From the NCBI GenBank assembly GCA_014138725.1, contig JACJID010000001.1, positions 248,001 through 312,000 of the forward strand: DNA of 64,000 nt. The letters are read 5' to 3'. The notes beneath the pieces are model-generated. The model was not told the origin of the DNA, did no database searches, and saw nothing but the letters and a program-made list of their open reading frames with translations. Positions 33,995-44,000 of the stretch are shown piece by piece (the first letter of the stretch is position 1; every line of letters starts with the position of its first letter). Position numbers and translations under genes: made by a program. This stretch comes from Kutzneria viridogrisea (GTDB lineage: Bacteria; Actinomycetota; Actinomycetes; Mycobacteriales; Pseudonocardiaceae).

Positions 33995-36650
33995 ACAGCT
34001 CGTAGCGCCGGTTGACGTTGAGCTTGCGGTAGACCCGGGTCAGGTGCTGCTCGACGGTGGACACGGTGATGTAGAGCTTGCCCGCGATCTCGCGGTTGGT
34101 GTGCCCCACCGCGGCCAGCACGGCGACGCGGCGTTCGGCCGCGCTCAGCGCCGTGGCCGCCGAGCCGCCGAGGTGGTCCTCGTTGGCGGGCAGCAGGGTT
34201 TCGGCGCGGCAGCCCTTGGCGACGTGCCAGGCGCGGCGGGCGGCCATGCGGGCACGGCTGGGCTCGCCCAGTGCCTGGTGCACGGTGGACAGGTCGGCCA
34301 GGGCGCGGGCCAGTTCCAGCCGGTCGCCGGCGGCCTGGAGCTGGTCGACGGCGTCCTTGAGCAGGGCGGGACGGTGGGGTTCCTCGCTGGTGGCGGCCTT
34401 GAGCCGCAGCGAGATGCCCCGGCTGCGGGAGGGCCCGGCGGCGAGCATGCCCAGCTGTTCCTCGACCAGGTCGCGGGCCTGGTCGCGTTTGCCCAGCCGC
34501 AGGTAGACCTCGGCCGCGCTGGTCCGCCAGGGCACCAGGGCGGGCAGGTCCAGGTCCCAGGCGCGCATGAGTTCCCCGCAGTACAGGAAGTCCCCGAGTG
34601 CGGCGTGCAGGCGGTTGGTGGCCAGGTGGTAGTGGCCGCGGGCGTGCAGGTAGTGCAGGCCGTGGCGGGTTTGCAGCATGGCGGGGGGCACGGGCTGGGT
34701 GAACAGGGCCGCGGTGTCCTCCAGTTTGCCCATGGCGGTGGTGGCCATGAGCAGGGTGGCCAGGGGCACGCCGATGGCCACGCCCCAGGCTTGCGGGGAC
34801 ATGTGGTCCAGTGCGGCGCGGGCGTGTCGTTCGGCCTGGGGCAGGTCGCCCTGGCGGATGCAGATCTCGGCGCGGATCGCGGCGAAGGGGGCCTGCCAGC
34901 CGGGGGCGCGGCGGGCGGCGGCTTCCTGCAGGAGCAGGTCGCACCAGGGCGCGGCCTTGTCCAACCGGTCCGCGTAGATCAACGCCAACAGGGCGTTGTC
35001 CAACGGCGCCAACGACATCACGTCAAGTCGGGTGGATTGCAGGACCTGCTCCGCGCCCGTCACGGCCTCCTCGACCGGTCCACGGGTGAGGACCGCGTGC
35101 AACGCCTGTGCCGCACGGACACGCGGGTCGATACCGCGTTGCGGCGCAACCGGTAGCTCGGGCACCCGGTTGCGCAGGGTGGGGTAGGAGGCGGACAGCC
35201 ACAGGGCGGTGATGTACTGCTCGTCTGCGCCGTCCAGCAGCTCCAGCATGTCCCCGGCGTCGTCCATCCGGCCGTGCCACAGCAGGTTGCGCAGTAAGGT
35301 GCTCGCGTCGGCGCCGGCCAGGTGGCCCGCGCGCATCGCCGCGGTCAGCCGGTTGAGGTGCCGCGCCCCGCTGGCCGGGTTCAGCCGCCACTCCAGCCCC
35401 GACAACCGCGTCGTGATCGACGCGCGCCGCGGCCCGTCGGCGCACTGGTCCGCGGCCAGCTCCAGGTACGACATCGCCGTCTGCGCCTGGTCGGCGACCA
35501 GTTCCCGGTCCGCGGCCTCACACAGCACCTGCACGGCCCACGGGGCCTCGGCCCTGCCCGCCGCCACCAGGTGCCGCGCGACCTCGGTGACGGGCTCGCC
35601 CCGGTCGTGCAGCAGACTCGCCAGCCGGTGGTGCAGGTCCGCCGCCACGCTCGCGGGCATGTCCTCGGCCACGGCCTGCTCGTGCCGGAACCCGTTGCTG
35701 CTCAACAGTCCTGACATCGCCAGCACGTCCAGGGCGCCGACAACGGCGTCCGGCTCAACCGCCAGCACCTGGGCGACCGCTGCCACCGTGACGCCCGGCC
35801 CCGCGATCACCAGGCAGCGCGCGACCGCCAGCAGCAGCGGGTCACCGCGGCGCAGGCAGTCCGCCACCGCGCGGTGGAAGGCGGCGCCCGTGGCGTCGTG
35901 GTTGTCGAGCAGGCTGCGCACCAGCAGCGGATTGCCCCCGCTGAGCCAGTGCACCGACTCGGCCAGACCGCCCGCGCCGCGCAGGACCCGGGCCACCCCG
36001 GCCTCGGTCAGCGGGGCGACCTGCACACGGCGGAACCGGGCCTGGCGAGTCAGCTCCCCGTGGAACAACGGACGGGCCTGCACCGGACCCACCCCCTCGG
36101 CCAGCACCACACCCACCCGCGCCGTACGCACCCGCCGCACCAGGAACAACAACAACTGCAACGAGGGCACATCCACGTACTGCAAGTCATCCACCACGAT
36201 CACCAGCGGACGCCCACCCGCGACCTCCACCAGCGCCGAGCACAACCCGTTGACCACATTCGCCCGGACGTGCTCCACCGTCTCCGACTCCGGATCCGAC
36301 AGCGCCGCGGTGAACATGCCCTCCTCCAGCAGGCCCGTCACCCGCTCCCACACCCCAGCCGGCACCGCCACCGAGTGGAACAACTGCGACACCACCCCCA
36401 ACGGCAGCGTCCGCTCCACCCGCGACCCCGTCGCCGTCAGCACCACCGCCCGCTCGGCAGCCCGCTCGGCGAACGCGTACAGCAGCTCCGTCTTGCCCGT
36501 CGCCACCCCACCGGCGACCAGCACGACCCCACCCCGGCCGTCCGCACAATCACGCACCAGGCAGTCAAGATGATTCAGTTCCGCGTCGCGCTCGACCAAT
36601 TCCAATGGTGACGTGTCAGTCAGGTCGACCAATTCGCGCGGTAGGGCCAT
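33936..36650 (-). CDS. LAL-type LuxR transcriptional regulator (STAND ATPase)
   Basis: About 904 aa. Walker A GGVATGKT is at 47-54 and Walker B in LVIVVDDLQYVD. A long helical TPR-like middle follows, and a LuxR helix-turn-helix at the C-terminus (LSAAERRVAVLAAVGHTNREIAGKLYI... VEQHLTRVYRKLNV). MalT/LAL regulators bind an inducer through the middle and activate transcription. Start taken at ATG 36650, preceded by GGGGCGAGG; ATG 36680 is upstream. It overlaps the 3' end of the mycosin-like gene by 59 nt on the opposite strand. Confidence 0.88.
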   Translation of the reverse strand: MALPRELVDLTDTSPLELVERDAELNHLDCLVRDCADGRGGVVLVAGGVATGKTELLYAFAERAAERAVVLTATGSRVERTLPLGVVSQLFHSVAVPAGVWERVTGLLEEGMFTAALSDPESETVEHVRANVVNGLCSALVEVAGGRPLVIVVDDLQYVDVPSLQLLLFLVRRVRTARVGVVLAEGVGPVQARPLFHGELTRQARFRRVQVAPLTEAGVARVLRGAGGLAESVHWLSGGNPLLVRSLLDNHDATGAAFHRAVADCLRRGDPLLLAVARCLVIAGPGVTVAAVAQVLAVEPDAVVGALDVLAMSGLLSSNGFRHEQAVAEDMPASVAADLHHRLASLLHDRGEPVTEVARHLVAAGRAEAPWAVQVLCEAADRELVADQAQTAMSYLELAADQCADGPRRASITTRLSGLEWRLNPASGARHLNRLTAAMRAGHLAGADASTLLRNLLWHGRMDDAGDMLELLDGADEQYITALWLSASYPTLRNRVPELPVAPQRGIDPRVRAAQALHAVLTRGPVEEAVTGAEQVLQSTRLDVMSLAPLDNALLALIYADRLDKAAPWCDLLLQEAAARRAPGWQAPFAAIRAEICIRQGDLPQAERHARAALDHMSPQAWGVAIGVPLATLLMATTAMGKLEDTAALFTQPVPPAMLQTRHGLHYLHARGHYHLATNRLHAALGDFLYCGELMRAWDLDLPALVPWRTSAAEVYLRLGKRDQARDLVEEQLGMLAAGPSRSRGISLRLKAATSEEPHRPALLKDAVDQLQAAGDRLELARALADLSTVHQALGEPSRARMAARRAWHVAKGCRAETLLPANEDHLGGSAATALSAAERRVAVLAAVGHTNREIAGKLYITVSTVEQHLTRVYRKLNVNRRYELFSRDDQVASHAHDPVAPRR

Positions 36651-37158
36651 GGTCCTCGCCCCCTGAGTGAACTCGCACAATGAACACCTGCGAAACTAGC
36701 ACCGGGCGACAAACGTCATCAGTCGCCCGAGCGAGTGATCCGAATATTCCGTGCCGCCGTGCCGCCGTGCCGCCTATCCGTTGCCGGCGGGCGGCCGTCA
36801 CTCGGGCGTGTAGGCGGCTGGGACGATCGGGGGTGGAGGGTTCGGTATCGCGGTTTCCCCACGCGGAAACCCGCGTTCGTGACATGGCAAGTATTTTCCG
36901 GTCACCGTGAGCTGGCGATGTGTCCAAAGTATGCCGAACCCCGCAGCCTTTGGTCGATCCGGCCGTCCGAGGTTTCTTGTCCGTCATGCTGGGGGCTCGT
37001 TGGTCTGAACAGGTGGCCCCGGCTCACCCGGACCGGGAATCCGCCCGGACTGTGTCCTCACCGGAACGTGTACGTCCTGGCCGCGCAATTGTCTGCAAGA
37101 CTCGGTCCCGTCCAGAACTTTCCTGGGCGAACACCGAAAACGTACGAGGAGGACCACC
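36651..37158. other. 508-bp intergenic region between divergent LAL and secreted-protein genes
   Basis: No coding potential seen. It holds GGTTTCC-N6-GGAAACC (36852-36871), a 7-bp inverted repeat that could be an operator, and short GTGCCGCC repeats near 36751-36775. A strong AGGAGG ribosome site sits at its right end. No RNA gene recognised. Confidence 0.4.
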
Positions 37159-37518
37159 ATGTCCAAGCTCGCCAAGCTCGCGGTCGGTATTTCGGTTGTC
37201 GGAATGGCCGTGCTCGCGGCCCCGATGGCCTCGGCCGCCCCGGCCTCACCGACCGATTCCACGGTCGCCTACTGCAACTCCGACGGCACTCCCATCTCGG
37301 CCGACGCCTCCGCCGACGCCGACGTGGTCAGCACCTGCGACCAGGACCAGCAGGTCGTGGCCCTGTGCTACGCCGACGGTGAGGACGGCACTCCGCTGGT
37401 GCTGGTCACCAACGAGGACGACAACAGCACCGGGTTCGCCTCGGCCGACTCGCTGACCATCGACGAGCCGGAGGCCGTCACCACCTGCGACACCGGGGAC
37501 TCCTACCGGGGCAAGTGA
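37159..37518 (+). CDS. Small secreted acidic Cys-rich protein
   Basis: 119 aa. A clear Sec signal peptide (1-26, ending MASAAP) leads to an acidic mature protein of about 90 residues. Four Cys (39, 60, 70, 110) likely form two disulfides, and Asp/Ser/Thr content is high. The repeated pattern around YCNSDGTP and LCYADGEDGTP suggests a duplicated small beta domain, SH3-like in length, but I do not recognise a family. A strong AGGAGG precedes the ATG. It lies at the edge of the type VII substrate block; Sec signal and lack of WXG argue for ordinary secretion. Confidence 0.75.
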   Translation: MSKLAKLAVGISVVGMAVLAAPMASAAPASPTDSTVAYCNSDGTPISADASADADVVSTCDQDQQVVALCYADGEDGTPLVLVTNEDDNSTGFASADSLTIDEPEAVTTCDTGDSYRGK

Positions 37519-37582
37519 CCCCGCACCGCGGAGGCGGGGACGTGAGGTCACTGGGGGTACGCCCGCGCCGGTGACATGACGG

Positions 37583-37615
37583 TGCCCTCTGCGACGGCCA
37601 GTGTCGCAGAGGGCA
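37583..37615. terminator. 13-bp inverted repeat, probable bidirectional terminator
   Basis: TGCCCTCTGCGAC and its perfect complement are separated by 7 nt. The hairpin lies between the convergent ends of the secreted protein gene (stop 37518) and the transglycosylase gene (stop at 37628). Its surrounding CATGACGGTGCC resembles the arm of the 40938 palindrome, so it may also belong to that repeat family. Confidence 0.7.
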
Positions 37616-37627
37616 TCCACCACCATG

Positions 37628-38356
37628 CTAGTCGAGCAGCGAACGGTAGGCGGTGGCGGCGGTGCTGTCCCCGTGCCGGTAGTTGGCGGCGCTGTCCCGG
37701 AGCCCGCCGCTGAGCACGGCGGCACGCTGGGCCTGTTGCTCGACGCGCTCCGCGATCGCCGCCACCGTCCTGGTGTGCGCCTCGGCGGCCTGCCGGGACT
37801 CGGGCAGGCCGCCGAACGCCGACGCGGCGGGACTGGGGGTACCCACCGCGCCGTGCACCGACCGAATCACATCGGCCTGTGCGGCCAGGTCGGTTGCGGC
37901 CCGTTCCAGGCTGGGGGGATGTGCCTGGAACCCGGTGGACGGCGTGGCAGCGCCCCCCGCCGGAGTGCCGCCGACCTGACCGCCCGCGGTGCGGGCTCGG
38001 TTCAGGTAGCGCCGGTAGTCGCCACCCGTGTAGGTCGACCACGGACGGAAGTTCCTGCCGTGGTTGGACAGTGCGTAGGCGTGCCGCGCGTTGGTTGCCG
38101 GATCCGCGTTGGCCTGCTCGTCGCGCAGGACCCGCTCCGCGGCCGTGCCGTGGCCGGGGTTGAGCGAGCGGATCTGCCACAGCCCCACCGAAGGCCCCCA
38201 CTTGGCGGTCTCCAGGGACACGTCGCCCACGGCGTGCGCGTTGTTGTGCGACTCCGCGATCGCCACCGCCACGGCGGTGGTCAGCGCGTCACCGCGGAAG
38301 CCCGCGTCGTAGGCGTGCTGGGCGATCTGCTGGTCGGTCAGCAGCAGTCTGGTCAC
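37628..38356 (-). CDS. Lytic transglycosylase-like domain fused to EspC/WXG-like type VII domain
   Basis: 242 aa with no signal peptide. Residues 1-125 form a lysozyme-like fold: catalytic-type E35 in AIAESHNNA, GLWQIRSLNPGHG at 58-70, and RPWSTYTGGDY near 104. A Gly/Pro linker follows, then an EspC/WXG100-like helical hairpin (about 140-242; LERAATDLAAQADVIRSV... AERVEQQAQRAAVL). This places a muralytic domain on a type VII targeting module. It is last in a five-gene minus-strand cluster of type VII substrates, 2 nt after the PPE-like gene. Probable cell-wall-acting effector. Confidence 0.75.
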   Translation of the reverse strand: MTRLLLTDQQIAQHAYDAGFRGDALTTAVAVAIAESHNNAHAVGDVSLETAKWGPSVGLWQIRSLNPGHGTAAERVLRDEQANADPATNARHAYALSNHGRNFRPWSTYTGGDYRRYLNRARTAGGQVGGTPAGGAATPSTGFQAHPPSLERAATDLAAQADVIRSVHGAVGTPSPAASAFGGLPESRQAAEAHTRTVAAIAERVEQQAQRAAVLSGGLRDSAANYRHGDSTAATAYRSLLD

Positions 38357-38358
38357 GG

Positions 38359-39606
38359 CTACAGGTCCTCACCGATCACGCCCGGCGTCACGGCCGAGGA
38401 CTCGCCCCACACGTCCTCGGTCTCCACCAGCCACGGCGGGATCCGCTTGCCGTTTCCCATGTCCCCGGCGCCCGCCCCGGACATCGGCATCATCGGCATC
38501 ATCGGGCCGCCCATCCCCTTGGCGCCCGCGGCCTCGGCCGCCACCGCACCCAGCGCGGCGGCGCCCGCCGCACCCGGTGATCCGCCCGCCACCATGCTCG
38601 CGTTGGCCGAGGGCACCGTCCCGCCGCCGATCCCGCCGCCGATTCCCCCTGCCCCGCCGCCGATCCCGCCGCCGCCCTTGAGCGCAACGGAATCGCCCAG
38701 CTTGGGCGTGCCGGTGGACTTCGCCCCGTTCTTCTGCTCGTCCTGCTTCTGCTTCAGGAACGGCGGCAGCTTGGGCATGATCGAGCCGAAGCGGCCGAAC
38801 GCGGCTGCCGAGGCGGCACCCAGGCCCGCGGTGAACATGCCGCCGAACAGCGGGGAACTCGTCGGCACCTGGGTCGTGCCCGCGGGCAGCGTGGTGGCGC
38901 CCACCCCCGGCACGTCCCAGGAGTTGTGCGAGCTCACCATCGGGTTGCGGATCGCCCCGCTGGCGGTGCCGGGATCGGACCCCGTGGCCTGACCGGGGTT
39001 GGGCACCTGGTCGGCGTTGGGGGAGGGCGGGATCGAGGACTCGGCCGTGGCGTAGTCCCCGGCCAGCTCGTTCATCACGGCCACGGCCTGCGCGTGTGCC
39101 GCGTCGGAGGCGGCCGCCGCCTGCTGCTGGTTGCGGATCGCCGCGATCGCCTCGGACTGCTGTTGCTGCATCTGCGCCACCACCTGCGGCGGCGTGTCCG
39201 CCTGCACGGTGATCTGCGTCGTGGCCAGGCTCAGCACCGAGGGCGGCACCTGCGGCACGTTCACCGGCTTGGGCATCCTGGCCCGTGCGATGCCCAGCGA
39301 GTCGCCCGCCTCGTTGGTCAGGTCCCGCATGGCGAAGGCCGTGTCGGCCACCTTGCGGATGCCCTGGGCCAGATCGGTGATCATCGTCCGGTACTGCTCG
39401 GCCGCGCCACCGCGCCACTTGTCCTGGAACCCACGCAGCTGCGACTCCAGGTCGCCCGCGTTGTCGTGCAGGCTCTTGCCGGTGCTGTCCCACACCTGCG
39501 CCGCCGAGCTGACCGTCTCCGGCTGGCTGGCGAACAGCATGGTGTAGAGCTGTTCGTGGCTGTACTGGGCGAAGTTCGTGCGCGGGCCGTGCCCCTTGCC
39601 AGTCAT
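38359..39606 (-). CDS. PPE-like type VII secretion substrate
   Basis: 415 aa. Residues 10-115 are a WXG100/PPE-type helical domain with W64-R-G66 (DKWRGGAAEQY). A Gln/Ala-rich coiled region, a Pro/Ser-rich stretch and a Gly-rich tract (about 315-330, GGGGIGGGAGGIGGG) follow. The end is charged (RIPPWLVETEDVWGE), of a kind that recurs on substrates in this family. Probably exported through the EccC machine as a partner of the adjacent EspC-like protein. Role outside the cell unknown. Confidence 0.8.
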   Translation of the reverse strand: MTGKGHGPRTNFAQYSHEQLYTMLFASQPETVSSAAQVWDSTGKSLHDNAGDLESQLRGFQDKWRGGAAEQYRTMITDLAQGIRKVADTAFAMRDLTNEAGDSLGIARARMPKPVNVPQVPPSVLSLATTQITVQADTPPQVVAQMQQQQSEAIAAIRNQQQAAAASDAAHAQAVAVMNELAGDYATAESSIPPSPNADQVPNPGQATGSDPGTASGAIRNPMVSSHNSWDVPGVGATTLPAGTTQVPTSSPLFGGMFTAGLGAASAAAFGRFGSIMPKLPPFLKQKQDEQKNGAKSTGTPKLGDSVALKGGGGIGGGAGGIGGGIGGGTVPSANASMVAGGSPGAAGAAALGAVAAEAAGAKGMGGPMMPMMPMSGAGAGDMGNGKRIPPWLVETEDVWGESSAVTPGVIGEDL

Positions 39607-39611
39607 CTCGC

Positions 39612-40010
39612 TCAGTCCTCCCCGTCACCGAGCACGCCGGACACCGTGTCCAGCACGCCACCGACCACCCCGCCAACCAGACCGCTGTCGGTGTAGTCGG
39701 CCGACACCCGCATACCAGCGGAGATGTCCTCGTCCAGCCGCTCGTAGCCGGTCGCCACGGTCTTGGTCACGTTCTGCGCGAACTCGATCGCCTGCCGAAC
39801 CTGGTCGAGCAGGCCGTGCATCTCACCGATGGCCGCTCGCGTCCGCTCGTGCAGCGACAGGGCCTCGCCGAAGTCCCCCAGCAGGACCGGCTTGCCCGCC
39901 AGCCCCGCCAGCTGGTCCATCGGTTTGCCCACACCGTCCAGCTGGGTCCGCAGCTCCTCGGCGAAGCGCGTCAGCGACTCCAGGTGGACCGCGAAGGACT
40001 GGTCCGGCAT
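39612..40010 (-). CDS. EspC/PE-like small type VII protein
   Basis: 132 aa, all-helical: LESLTRFAEELRTQLDGVGKPMDQL, a turn at PVLLGDFGEAL, then LHERTRAAIGEMHGLLDQVRQAIEFAQNVTKTVATGYERLDEDI. A Gly-rich tail ends the protein. The pattern fits the EspC-like half of an EspC/PPE pair. It lies 5 nt before the PPE-like gene, which supports a heterodimer. Confidence 0.7.
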   Translation of the reverse strand: MPDQSFAVHLESLTRFAEELRTQLDGVGKPMDQLAGLAGKPVLLGDFGEALSLHERTRAAIGEMHGLLDQVRQAIEFAQNVTKTVATGYERLDEDISAGMRVSADYTDSGLVGGVVGGVLDTVSGVLGDGED

Positions 40011-40095
40011 CTCTGGTCAGCTCCCTGTGTGCCTGTGGCGCCCAACGGTGGACCGCCCCTGGCGGGCGGCCCACCGGGGCGCGGGTGAACACCGG

Positions 40096-40398
40096 TCAGG
40101 CGAAGTACCGGGCGTTCTTGTTCTCCAGGGTCAACTGGAGGTCGTGCGCCTCGTTCACCTTGCCCGCGAACTGCGCGATGATGTTCGCGATGTCCGCGGT
40201 GGCCTGGCGCAGCCGCGTCTCGGCCTGCTCGGCGGCCTGACCCGCGGAGCTGCCCGACGCGTACCAGGTTGCCTTGATCGGCTGCAGGTTGGTGTGCAGC
40301 TGGTCAAGGTACTCGTTGAGGGCCTTGGCCTTCATGCCCAGCGTCTGGGCGCTCACCTGCAGCGCCGCGAAGTCGACGCTGATCTGGTCGGCTGTCAT
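40096..40398 (-). CDS. WXG100 protein (ESAT-6-like) with altered WXG turn
   Basis: 100 aa helical hairpin from ATG 40398. The turn is ATWYASGSSAG: W45 is kept but Gly is displaced by two residues. Helices are MTADQISVDFAALQVSAQTL and AEQAETRLRQATADIANIIAQF. WXG100 proteins are exported as dimers. It is preceded by the second WXG100-like gene, 17 nt away, the usual EsxA/EsxB arrangement. Confidence 0.82.
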   Translation of the reverse strand: MTADQISVDFAALQVSAQTLGMKAKALNEYLDQLHTNLQPIKATWYASGSSAGQAAEQAETRLRQATADIANIIAQFAGKVNEAHDLQLTLENKNARYFA

Positions 40399-40415
40399 CT
40401 CTGGTCTCCGTTCCC

Positions 40416-40778
40416 TCAGGCCAGCGCGCTTCCGCCGGACAGCCTGCCCAGCACCGCGCCGCCCGCGTCCACCGTGTTCGACAGGCTGTTCAGGCTCTGC
40501 GACACCGTCGCGTCCCCGCTGCCGTAGTTGTGGAAGCTCTGGTTGACCAGGTTGGACATGGTGTCCAGCTCGTTGCTGGCGACCCGCATCTTCTCCTGCA
40601 ACTGCGTGTGCAGGTTCCAGAAGGAGACCGCCTGGCTGCCCTGGTAGTGGCTCAGCGCGGAGACCAGGTCGTTCTCCAGGTTCGACATGGTCTTCTTGGC
40701 GTTCGCGGAGCACTCCTCGAAGCCCTGGACCGCGCGCGTCATCGCCTGTGCATCGGCTGTGTAGCCGGGGCTGCTCAC
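40416..40778 (-). CDS. WXG100-like partner with YQG in place of WXG
   Basis: 120 aa from GTG 40778, with GAGGAGG upstream. Helix-turn-helix of WXG100 size; the turn is SHYQGSQAV, Tyr45 replacing Trp. The C-terminal tail is longer than usual (SLSNTVDAGGAVLGRLSGGSALA). Its gene leads the minus-strand substrate operon. Likely forms a heterodimer with the next gene's product, which would carry the export signal. Confidence 0.8.
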   Translation of the reverse strand: MSSPGYTADAQAMTRAVQGFEECSANAKKTMSNLENDLVSALSHYQGSQAVSFWNLHTQLQEKMRVASNELDTMSNLVNQSFHNYGSGDATVSQSLNSLSNTVDAGGAVLGRLSGGSALA

Positions 40779-40937
40779 GGGCGATCCACCTCCTCTCACT
40801 AGACCGGTGATCTCGCAGCACAACGCTAGGAATTCCAGCGCCCCGAGCAAACGGCACAAACGCCGGTGAAGGTGACGGCACTTATACCCACAGGGCCCCG
40901 CGGCACGCCCCCAGCCCGCGAGTCCCGCTGCACCGAT

Positions 40938-40990
40938 GTCATGAAGGTGCCGTTTGGGACGTTGAACGTCCGCAACGGCACCTTCATGAC
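40938..40990. repeat. 53-bp near-perfect palindrome
   Basis: The arms 40938-40954 and 40974-40990 are perfect 17-bp complements (GTCATGAAGGTGCCGTT). Inside them GGACGTT/AACGTCC (57-63 and 65-71 of the 40900s) pair around one central base, so 24 of 26 positions pair. It sits between the eccC stop and the substrate operon start. It may terminate eccC or be a copy of an interspersed palindromic repeat. Confidence 0.9.
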
Positions 40991-41002
40991 GCTCGGATAC
41001 GG

Positions 41003-44000
41003 CTAGGCGGGGGACCAGGCGACCTGGATGAGGCTGGTGGTGGCGCGGCGGCGGACGAGGTGGCCGCGGCCGGGGGGCTGCTGGGTGGGCTTGACCTCAC
41101 CGAGCAGCGGGCCCTCGTCGGGGGAGCCGGACAGCATGACGCCGGGCGAGCCCAGTTCGCGGACCCGTTGCACCACCGGCTCGAACAGCGCGCGGGAGGC
41201 GCCGCCGCTGGCCCTGGCGATGATCAGGTGCAGGCCGATGTCGCGGGCCTGCGGCAGGAACTCCAGCAGCGGGGCCAGGGGATTGCGCCCCGTGGTGGCG
41301 ACCAGCTCGTAGTCGTCGACCACCACGAACAGTTCGGGACCGGTCCACCAGCTGCGATCGCGCAGCTGCTCGACCGTCACGTCCGGGCCCGGGATGCGCC
41401 CCCGCATGGCCTGTGCCACCTCGGCGACGAACCCGTTGAGCACCGGCTCGGAACCGGCGTAGCCCAGCAGTTGCGGGCCGCGCACGCAGTCGAGCAGGCC
41501 ACGCCGGTAGTCGGCGATGATGATCGCGGCCTCCTCGGCGGTGTAGCGCTGCTCGATGCCGCGCGCGATCGTGCGCAGCAGCGCGGTCTTGCCGGACTCG
41601 ACGTCACCGAAGCACAGGAAGTGCGGGTCGGCGGCGAAGTCCAGGTGCACCGGCTTGAGGTCGGACTCGCCGATGCCCAGCGGGACGAGCTTGCCGGTGT
41701 CCGCGGGCAGTTCGGCCAGCGACACCTGCTTGGGCAGCAGGCGGACCCGGGGTGCCTGCGGGCCGGTCCACGCGGCGCTCACGGCCTCCACGAGCTTGGC
41801 GGCACCCTGGGCCAGCGAACCGATGCGCTGGTCGGCGTCGGCGCGCGGCAGGGCGGTCAGGAAGTGCAGCTTGTCCTTGGTCAGCCCGCGCCCCGGGGCC
41901 CCGGTCGGCACGTTCTGCGCCGCCCTGCGGTCGATCGAGGAGTCGGCCGGGTCGCCCAGCCGCAGCTCGAACCGGGTGCCCGCGGCGTCGCGCAGCTGGG
42001 GCCGCACCCCCATCCACCAGTTGGCCGACACCACCACGTGCACGCCGAAACCCAGTCCGCGTGCGGCGAGCCGGATCACGGCCTGCTCCAGGGCCTCCTG
42101 CTCCTCGCGCAGCGTGGCCCAGCCGTCCACGACCAGGAACACGTCGCCGAACTCGCGGCCCTCCTCGCTCTCCTGGAACTCCGCGCGGCGCTGGCGGAAC
42201 GTGGCGATCGAGTCGATCCCGTTGGCGGCGAAGAACTGCTCGCGCTGGGTCAGCAGCGTGGACACCTCGGCCACCACGCGGCGCAGCCGGTCGGCCTCGC
42301 GCCGGGTGGCGTAGCCGGACACGTGGGGCAGCCCGGCGATCGGCCGCAGCGCGCCGCCGCCCATGTCCAGCACGAAGAACTGGACCTCGACGGGCGTGTG
42401 GGTCAGCGCGAGCACGCCGATCAGGCTGCGCAGCAACGTGCTCTTGCCGCTCTGCGGGGCGCCGACCACGATGGCGTTGCCCGCCGCGCCGGAGAAGTCC
42501 GCCCACAGCAGGTCACGGCGTTGCTCGAAGGGCTTGTCCACCACGCCGATCGGCACGGTGAGCCGCCCGTTGCCGCCCCAGCCCACCGGGCACAGGCCGC
42601 GCTCGGGGTCGGTGCCGATCGGCGGCAGCAGGTGGTCCAGGGTCGGCGGGTCGCCCAGCGGGGGCAGCCAGATCTGGTGCGCGTCCGGGCCCTTGCCGGT
42701 CAACCGGTCCACCATCGTGCCCATGATCGACTCACCCCCGCCGGACTCCGCCGGGGCCACCTCGTGCCGGACCTGCTGCGGGATCTCGGTCGCCGCGAGG
42801 GTGAACGGCAGTACGGCGCGCATCGGCGCGGGTCCGCTGGCGGCCACCCCGCGCGGCGGCAGCTCGCCGGAGACGTAGGCCGCCTTGAAACGGATCAGCG
42901 TTTCGGTGTCCACACGCAGGAATCCCGAACCCGGTACCGGCGGCAGCTGGTGCGCGTCGGCCACGCCGAGCACGGAACGGCTCTCCGAGGCGGAGAAGGT
43001 GCGCAGGCCGATCCGGTACGACAGGTGCGAGTCCAGCCCGCGCAGGCGGCCCTCCTCCAGCCGCTGCGAGGCCAGCAGCAGGTGGATGCCCAGGCTGCGG
43101 CCGAGCCGGCCGATCATCACGAACAGGTCGATGAACTCCGGCTGGCTGCTCAGCAGCTCGCTGAACTCGTCGATGATCACCAGCAGTGAGGGCAGCGGGT
43201 CCAGGGCGGCACCGCCCGCCCGAGCGCGCTCGTAGTCGCGCACCGAGGCGTAGTTCCCGGCCGCGCGCAACAACTCCTGGCGGCGCACGAGCTCGCCCTT
43301 GATCGCGTCGCCCATCCTGTCCACAAGGGACAGATCCTCCGCGAGGTTGGTGATCACCGCGCAGGTGTGCGGCAGGCCGGTCATGCCCGCGAAGGTGGCG
43401 CCGCCCTTGAAGTCGATCAGCGCCAGGTTCAGCGTCTCCGAGGAGTGCGTGGCGGCCAGGCCGATCACCAGCGTGCGCAGCAGCTCGCTCTTGCCCGACC
43501 CGGTGGCGCCGATCACCAGCCCGTGCGGGCCCATGCCGCCCTCGGCCGACTCCTTCAGGTCCAGCTCCACCGGCCGGCCGTCCGGGTCGACGCCCAGCGG
43601 CAGCCGCAGCCGCTCGCGGGCGGTGCGCGGGCGCCAGGTGATCGCGGTGTCCAGGTCGCGCGGGTCGCCGATGCCCAGCAGCCCGGGCAGCCCGAAGTTG
43701 GCCGCCATCGGCGCCTCGGACACCACCGGGGCGGCCCGGTGCAACGGGGTGAGCTGGCGCGCGAACGCCTCGGCGGAGGCCGGGTCGAGCCGATCCGGCT
43801 TGCCCAGCAGGGCGATCCGCCGCTCGTTCTCGTCGCCGACCACCATGCCCAGCCGGTCGCCGGCCACGTGCAGGCACAGCTCGTCCGGTCCTGGCGGCTG
43901 CTCCGGCACGCCCCCGGTCACGTCGATCACGGTGACCCCGTGCCGCCCACCGGCCGCCGCCAGCCGCGCGTCCTGGCCCAGCGCTCCGCCGTCCACCACC

